A stretch of 64,000 bases of DNA from Nautilus pompilius (Eukaryota > Mollusca > Cephalopoda > Nautilida > Nautilidae). The position numbers were made by a program, and so were the translations under genes. This document shows, piece after piece, positions 57,275-64,000 of the stretch. The notes under the pieces were generated by a model. It had not been told where the DNA came from and ran no database searches. It saw only the letters and a program-made list of their open reading frames with translations. The stretch lies in NCBI GenBank assembly GCA_018389105.1, contig JACATO010000059.1:1171660-1235659 (forward strand). The letters are read 5' to 3'. Within the stretch, counting starts at the first letter, position 1. Each line of letters begins with the position of its first letter.

Positions 57275-60200
57275 CTGGACGATACCGAACCTTTGTCTCA
57301 TTATAAAGACAGTTGTTTTTGACAGGTAAAGCTGACACTGCACAGAGTGAGCTGTTTTCAAACGTCGAAGCCGTTTTTAGAATCCTGGTGTTTAAGCTCC
57401 AACTGTCGTCAAGCGGTGGTCGCGCTCATCCGCTGCTGCAGTTCGGTCTGACCTGAGGCCGACCTGTTATACGTGACAATACAGACGAAACAGAAACGTG
57501 GTCGCTATAAGCGGGGTTGCGTTTAAACTGTCCGCTGCGGGTTTTCAGCGAGCTTCCGTCTGAGAAAGACGGATTTCAAATTACCGGAACCGTTGCCTCA
57601 TGCGCAAGATAGAACTTTGATAGAAAAGGAAATATAAAATCATGACGGCCCAGTTACATGTTTGTGTATCAAGGAAGATTCCCAGAGATGCTTCTGTGAT
57701 GACAGGATCTCTCGCCAGTTGGCGCTCTTCTCTGCCGCCGTAAGCAGTCAGCTGATCTCGTCCTTGAATTTCTTATTTTTTGTTTTCCTTACATCAGGAA
57801 ATAACAGTTGTTTCACCGAATTACGAATATTAATATCATTTAGAAAATCATCGAATATTTCGATATTTGACAAAAGATTTAGAACGTCCCGGCTCGTGCA
57901 CACGTCCGGCCGAGACAGGTCAGGTGACCACAGATCCCAGCCAGTCACTGGTGGGGAGATATGCGTTAACTTTGCTAACCAACACATGCTACTTTCCAAA
58001 AAGGAATGGTCATGTCAGAGAGTAAGTATACTGATGGCTCCCCATCCCTCGGCCCACGGAGTCATTTTCTCCAGTCTTTTTTTGGTGTTGTGCGGTGTTT
58101 AGGGGTCTGTTTGTGAAGTTGCATATGTATGTGGGTGTAGCTGGATCGGTTCCACGACCGGCCGTCTCAGCTGTTTACAATTGAGGTCTTATTTCGGCCT
58201 GTGTTTTGTTTAGGGTGTACCTCAGCCTAGCGAGAGCAGCGGGCTATACAACTCCTTCGTATTGCACGCAGGAGGGGTAGGTTTGTCCTGGCTGGACTCT
58301 CTAAAACAGAGTTTTCTCTCTGCATGTCCTTGTTCTGTAGGGGAAGTTTGGGTCACTGTTTATTTTTAGATTTCCAAGTGGAAGGATGGAGAGAGTTCTA
58401 TTTTTATTTTTGCAGGGTGATGGATGGAGTCATGTTCTCCCTCGTGGGAGAATCGGAGATTCCTTTGGTCTTGTATAGCATAAGGTCTTTATGACTTAGC
58501 TCAAAGTCAGCAGAACTACAGGTGTGTGTCGGGGGAAGCCCGGCTACCTGTCTGCCTTACGTCCAGGTCGGCTATTTCGCGTCCACAAATAAATATTGAA
58601 AGGACATAACCGTGTTCAGCCCAGGTGTAAACGATTTTCTTACATTCCAGAGACGAACTATTTCACAAAACTGTTACGATTCAAATATGATTTACACAAA
58701 CATTCGGAAACGTGACCTGGCTGTCTTCTGTTGGCTGTGTCGGGCGCGCCCTACAATATGGGCGCTGCTGCCATACACACTGCTATTACCTGTCCAGTTC
58801 GCTACATCTCGGAATGATTTTCTGTTTTTGTTACCTTAGTTATAGAATTTTACGGAAACCGAAGAAACAAAGCACACACCATTTTACAAAATGATAAATT
58901 TGTTTCGGAATTAACTCAGTATTTTTCCAATATGTTCAATAAAGTTGAAAACATTTTAAAAAGGGAATTATTTAAAGATTTTCTATCATATCGCAACCGA
59001 AATGATTTCCAAGCCCCGCGAATAAGGGGCCAGACATACGCACGGCACGCAGAATGTTCGCCAACAATATGGTGCATTTCCTCCATTTGAACACCAGAAA
59101 AGGGAAAACGAATAGAAAAACTAATTTAATTTAATTCTGGCTCGGTGAGGGAAGTTCTGGTCCACGTAATCTTTTAGAAAACTCAAGTGATGGTGGCAGA
59201 AAGTAGCCAATCACAGCTAAGATTAACCCTAACCCTACCGCCCACTGTATCTCGATCACATTTGTGTTCAGGGCTTTCCAAGTTTTACCCGTCCATGATA
59301 GGCATCTTTATAAGAATAGCAACGGCGCCATATTGAAAGATGCTCTGACGGTCATTATACGTTTCTTCATTATTGCTAATGGTCGCCACACTTCGCTGCT
59401 ATAATCTAATTGCGCGAGTTCTACTTCTTTTTTTTAAGTAACTCGCGGTGCCTTTGCCTTTTTAAAGTCACAACAGAAGATAAGCAAATTTATCTCAGTA
59501 AGTCTCGGCGGAAACTAACGTGGGATGGTCTTATAAACTATCTTTAAACGCAGTGGGTGACCGGAAAGAAGTAAAGACACACAAACAATAGAATTCTCGG
59601 CACCAGTCTCACAGACAGACACCTGAGCCGTACTTAACAATAATAAAATATGGACTAGCGCCGTCTGGAGGCTAATTCTTCAGGAGACATCCTTTTCTAA
59701 GGCGACTAGATACTCTGAAAAAGAAACAGAAACTTAAGTTTTTGTATTTCTACAAAAGGTTTGTGTTTCCAGACAGAAATTCTGATAGGCAAAATAGTAA
59801 CCCGGCAGGCTCTGATGTACAGACCAATCCTAAATGGATATAAATAAAGACCGTGCGGATTAAACCTCTTCGTTAGTTCACATTGGCACATTCTGCTGAC
59901 ATCTGAAGACACCGCGATACTGAAGCACGTGGTAGTATAAGTGATGATAGCCAAAGTCTGCAGCACGCTCGAAGAGTTTCTCTATAGAGCGCGGACATCA
60001 GGCTCAGTAAGGGACTGCAGTGACAGTTCTGTAGCATCCTCACTTACATGTGTGCGCACACTTGAAAACACACATACATATATGACCGTAAGTTGAAGGT
60101 AGAGCGGAAAACGCAAGTCGGATTTAGTTTATTTTGAATTTGTTAGGGTTTATGTCGTTTTCCACACGAAGAGATCCAGGTGATGCCGACATTCCGAATT

Positions 60201-60398
60201 GTTTCCGTTGCCGGAAACTGGATAAAAACAATATGTTTGATAACCAAAACATAACCCATATCAGTCGCTCAGAAATTCTCTACTTCCAGTTACCGCATTC
60301 GGCGTCCATTGATTAGATTACAGGTAATGCAGTTTATTTTTAACTGATGCAGCTATTGAAGCATTTACACGGATCTCTTTTGTTGCTTATTTATTCTC
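57275..60398. other. Intergenic, no recognised gene
   Basis: 58040-58560 is unusually GT-rich on the plus strand but not tandemly repeated. A telomere-like TTAACCCTAACCCTA occurs at about 59224-59238. A 146-codon plus frame (57662-58102) and an 86-codon minus frame (59966-59706) carry no recognisable domain. Confidence 0.45.
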
Positions 60399-60475
60399 AG
60401 AGAGCGAGAGAGAGATGGAGAGGAGATGGAGAGAGATGGAAGAGAGAGATGGAGAGAGAGAGAGATGGAGAGGGA

Positions 60476-60526
<51 letters not shown>

Positions 60527-60553
60527 AGATGGAGAGAGAGATGGAGAGAGATG
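60399..60553. repeat. (GA)n / GAGAGATGG microsatellite
   Basis: Purine tract with a recurring GAGAGATGGA motif. Confidence 0.95.
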
Positions 60554-61379
60554 TGATGTATCAGTGACAGAGCAGCGGACTAGAAAAACAGCTGCCACAA
60601 TGGAAACAACAGAGGTTGAAGCGAAGTAAAACCTGGAGCGATAAGATATTGTTTCTTGCACTTTATAAGCGATTGTATAAAAAATGTCCAGACTTTTCGC
60701 TTGAGAACCAGGTCTGACCCTACCATCCAGAGCTCTCGTCAACCAGCTCATAGCGCGAGGATCACTACGTCTGTTCCAGAAGCTTTTGTACAGCGATGAA
60801 TCATCGAGCGAAGCAGAGGGACACAGAGTATGAAGAATTTACCGTCGTATTCCATTTTAAAAAGTGCATCCTTTTAAATTAGATTTTCTTTTTAAGTATC
60901 AGAATTGTATTTTATCTTTATACCCGTCTCATCCTGTTGTTAGAACGGAAATCTCTCCTTTTGTTTCTGTACAGCCTTTTATTTTTACGATCAGGATTAA
61001 CTCGTTTCTGCCACTTAGCCGATCAGCTTCTGTCGATGCCAAACGCGTTCTTCCTGTTTTATGTCCCAGGTGATGTCGATTAACCGTTACAGCTCGCCCA
61101 CTTGTTGCCATAGCTACGCGGTGCTAAATTTACTTCTGCGACATTTTCTAAAAGCCCTCCTCCCCCAAAGGGTTTGCTTTCCCCTAAGTGCGATGATTTA
61201 TTTAGGTAGGTGGAGCGGCCGCTCTCGATACCTGTGCGCGGCTCATTCCGTAATCTGTCCACACATCGCATCATCCTCTTCCTCCCGCTCGCCATCCCAT
61301 CGGGATCCATCAATGTCGGCCTTTATTCTGGACCCGTTCTTACACCGGCTCGCAGGATTAAGTGGGCTCCACTCGCCGC
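60554..61379. other. Intergenic, nothing recognised
   Basis: 61060-61379 is relatively GC-rich with overlapping open frames on both strands, none recognisable. Confidence 0.45.
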
Positions 61380-61680
61380 TAAATTAAGTTATGTCCACGT
61401 TGCCGCCCGTAAATTCTGCTTAATAGGAAAATTAATACAAATTGTCAAAGACAATTTATAAACGTATTAGTCCCTCCTGCCATCCATCGCCTCGGCTCCG
61501 TTCACTGGGCGCCGCGCCCCGCCAACGATCGTTCAGCTAAAACAGCTTCGGGGATGTTTTAAATTTCTTCTAATGAATAATTAAATCTGATGAATTACGC
61601 ACGGGTGGCTAATTAGCTTTCCTGGGATTAACCGCGCCGTCCAGGTGAAGATGGTGGCGTTGGCTTACCTGTCCTAAAGC
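61380..61680. promoter_or_regulatory. Candidate cis-regulatory island
   Basis: Compact non-coding stretch with a perfect interrupted palindrome AAATTGTC-AAA-GACAATTT (61439-61457), which holds two inverted ACAAT (SOX-type) cores around a TCAAAG (TCF-type) core. Homeodomain-type sites follow: AATTAATA, TAATTAAAT, the palindromic GGCTAATTAGC and GGGATTAA (61570-61635). CpG-rich flanks (GGGCGCCGCGCCCCGCC) surround them. There are no tandem repeats and no coding frame. The evidence is motif clustering only. Confidence 0.35.
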
Positions 61681-62528
61681 ACCGAACGGCCCGCCACACT
61701 TCGGAGAGGGAAGGGGGGACAACTCTCGGGTAGATTCCCACCTAAACGAGCGAGAAGTAACCGAAATTCTCAGTCCAGCAAGAAATCTTTCCTCGGAGAG
61801 GTTTGGTTAAACAGACAATCCACTGGTGGGTGGCACTTGTAGAACAATCGTATCTTACCTCACCGTACAGGTGTCCTGTCTTTAATAGCTTCTGGATGTT
61901 AACCCTAACCCGGCCGCCTGGCAGCCAGTCGGGGCAGCTATTGGCTGGGTGAATTGTTCCGAGACGCAGCCAGACCCAGCACCGTCTTGAAATTCTCCGT
62001 TTGTTAACTGATACATTTAAATTTCGTTTTTTCCTTAAAGTAAATACGTTATTTTAGAAATAAACGGTAAGGAAAGCGGGTAAAAGAACAATAACGGGAG
62101 GAAAAAAAAGGGGGCCGAACCAGAAGCGTTGTTGGGCTGGCCCCTGACTGATCTGAAGTCAGTAACATGAGTTGGTCTGCTGGGTCTCCGAGGCTGCCAG
62201 CCCTGACGGTCGGTCGTCGGTAAGAGACATTCTGAGAACCCGTAAGTCACAGCAACCGAGAACGTCGGGCACCATTATCTGGCAGTGACGGAATGTTTAA
62301 TGGACGTGGCCAGTCGTGAAGAAGCATCCAGAACGACTGACGGATTCCGACTTCATTATCAAGGCGAAAGTAGGAATAGGTTGAGTCAAAATAAAATAGC
62401 GATGCTGAAGTAAAAGAAAAAATTAAATTAGCTATAATCGTTTTCTTCATATTTCTAAGGAAAATGCTGTATTATTATTAGTAGTAATGTTTGTGACCAT
62501 TAGTTTGTTTGTAGCAAAATAGCTTCTG
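61681..62528. other. Intergenic, nothing recognised
   Basis: Contains a telomere-like TTAACCCTAACCC near 61899. No gene supported. Confidence 0.5.
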
Positions 62529-62699
62529 AGAGAGAGAGAGAAGAGCGAGAGAGAGAGAGGAGAGCGAGCGAGAGAGAGAGAGACAGAGAGCGAGAGAGAG
62601 AGAGACAGAGAGAGAGAGAGAGCGAGAGAGAGAAGAGAGAGAGAGAGGAGAGAGAGAAGAGAGAGAAGAGGAGAGAGAGGAGAGAGAGAAGGGGTGGTA
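62529..62699. repeat. (GA)n microsatellite with GCGAGAGA interruptions
   Basis: Purine-rich tract dominated by GAGAGA, interrupted by GCGA, ACAGA and GAAGA. The Ser/Leu frame on the minus strand is an artefact. Confidence 0.95.
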
Positions 62700-64000
62700 G
62701 GAGGAGGATGAGAGAGCCTTCTAGCTGAGGAGATGAAGATTGCGATCTCTCTAGATCTAGGGGATCTATCGCCAGAGTACGCTCGTCTTAGATTTGGCGA
62801 GACTAGAGAGCTCTTGAGATGTCTGATAGCGAGAGCTCGAGGATCAGAGGCTGAGACTTGTTCTCTTGTGTCTTTTAACAAAACAAGAGACAGGACGACC
62901 TTCCCCACCTTTTAAGGTCAGTACTTCTTATATCTACATAATCACAGATAATCACCGAAAAAGAGTAGTTGGCATTTTAAAAACAAGTCTGGTACTGATG
63001 TTACTCCTATAATATGTCAACGAATTTTTCTAGATGCTTGCAAGACCCCTTAAGTACCTAACACCTCTCTGTCTCACCCCTTTTTCTTTTCTCAGGTAAT
63101 TTCAATTATTTACGCTACCAGAAAAATGTTCGTTTACGGCTCCAGCAGAACCGCTAGTCTTTGGCATGTACTCGATGAGTACAGAAGTACCAGCTGACAG
63201 GAAAACACCAATGGGCGGAATGTGCCGTGATAGCTTTCTTTGTGAGCTCGCAGACCGTCAACCTTTCCCTGTATTAGCGAATAAAATTACTCAGTACATA
63301 TTAGGTATTCGGGAAGAGCCAGCGGGCGATACGTGATCAGAGGGTTGGTTATCCGCTTACACGCAGAAATGAACCATATATGTCACAGGTAGACTCCAAA
63401 TTTTCATTGTTAAAAGATGATCAGAAATCATGGAGCTCTTCTCCGGTGGATTTATATGGCTGTTAAATTAGTGTGGAGACAGGCAGAGGCACGCGCGTCC
63501 TTTAGACAAACAGGTCATTGCTTTTTTTAAAAATAAATAATTAAGAATTTTCCCGAAAATCTTTCTCTTTTTAAACGACTGTAACAATAATTAATGAAGA
63601 ACTATAATAAATCATTAGCATTTAAAATGCCGTCCTGTCGGTTTACATCAACAAACCTCGAGATCAGCGCCGGCTTTCTTGAGATATGTTTTTCCTTCCC
63701 CCGAGCTGTTGCGCTTTCCCTTCACAGCGAATTAGTGATATTCCAGGTAGGAGTTCGCTGTTTCTTTGGAACGATGGCATAGAAGTAAAATATCGGTATT
63801 TGGGATTAAATCTCTCAAAACGATGATGAATCAGTAAATGTTGATTTTTATACGTATTTATATATTATATCTATCTATTTTTTCGAGTTTTTCTGAAAGC
63901 GCACATCTTTTTCTGGATCGTGAGTCAGGCCCTCGCTTAGAATTTGTCACAGTTCGTTCTCCTCCATCTTCTTTGGCTAGCATTTAAAACAATTACTGCA
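62700..64000. other. Intergenic to window end, nothing recognised
   Basis: 62700-62910 remains purine-biased and unusually rich in GAGCTC/CTCGAG-type sites next to the microsatellite. The rest is ordinary AT-rich sequence without a recognisable gene. Confidence 0.45.

Noticed and set aside
59706..59966. 86-codon minus frame with a hydrophobic N-terminus resembling a secreted peptide precursor
   Set aside because: No cleavage-site pattern, homology or splice context strong enough to support a gene.

Overview
This is animal (eukaryotic) nuclear DNA. It has spliced genes with GT-AG introns, very low gene density, long AT-rich intergenic stretches, many tandem arrays, and a mixture of retrotransposons and DNA transposons (Penelope-like, Ty3/gypsy, I-superfamily LINE, hAT, Tc1/mariner, a tRNA-derived SINE). 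That repeat mix, together with a DEX1-like FG-GAP protein gene, points to a marine invertebrate. My guess is a lophotrochozoan, perhaps a mollusc such as a cephalopod. This is inference; nothing here fixes the species.

Only one gene is complete and one is partial, and both lie in the first 8 kb. On the minus strand are the first two coding exons of the ciliary axonemal protein CCDC39 (5387-5286 and 4417-4298); intron 2 then runs off the left edge and holds a decayed Penelope-like element. Divergently, starting 590 bp away, is an intact single-exon gene (5977-7965) for a 662-residue secreted or membrane-anchored FG-GAP protein of the DEX1 family. The 589 bp between the two start codons is probably a shared bidirectional promoter and holds a degenerate RFX X-box-like site. 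A long AT-rich stretch with possible polyadenylation signals follows.

From about 13.1 to 24.2 kb lies one diverged satellite of 50-bp units, broken by layered insertions: a 698-bp non-autonomous hAT, a Ty3/gypsy copy with two LTRs, and a 4.7-kb GTF2IRD2-type hAT that itself contains an I-type LINE. The hAT also carries a small internal inversion of its own N-terminal coding segment.

From 24 to 64 kb I find no confident host gene. This part holds five further local tandem arrays (33, 52, 84, 59 and 48 bp units), TG, CT, GA and TTA microsatellites, a second Penelope fragment, a nearly complete Tc1-type transposon with doubled ends (IR/DR), a Tcb2-like relic, a SINE, a ZMYM1-like hAT transposase relic, and a GC-richer island near 61.4 kb with homeodomain-like sites that may be regulatory. 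No CRISPR array, rRNA or functional tRNA gene was seen.
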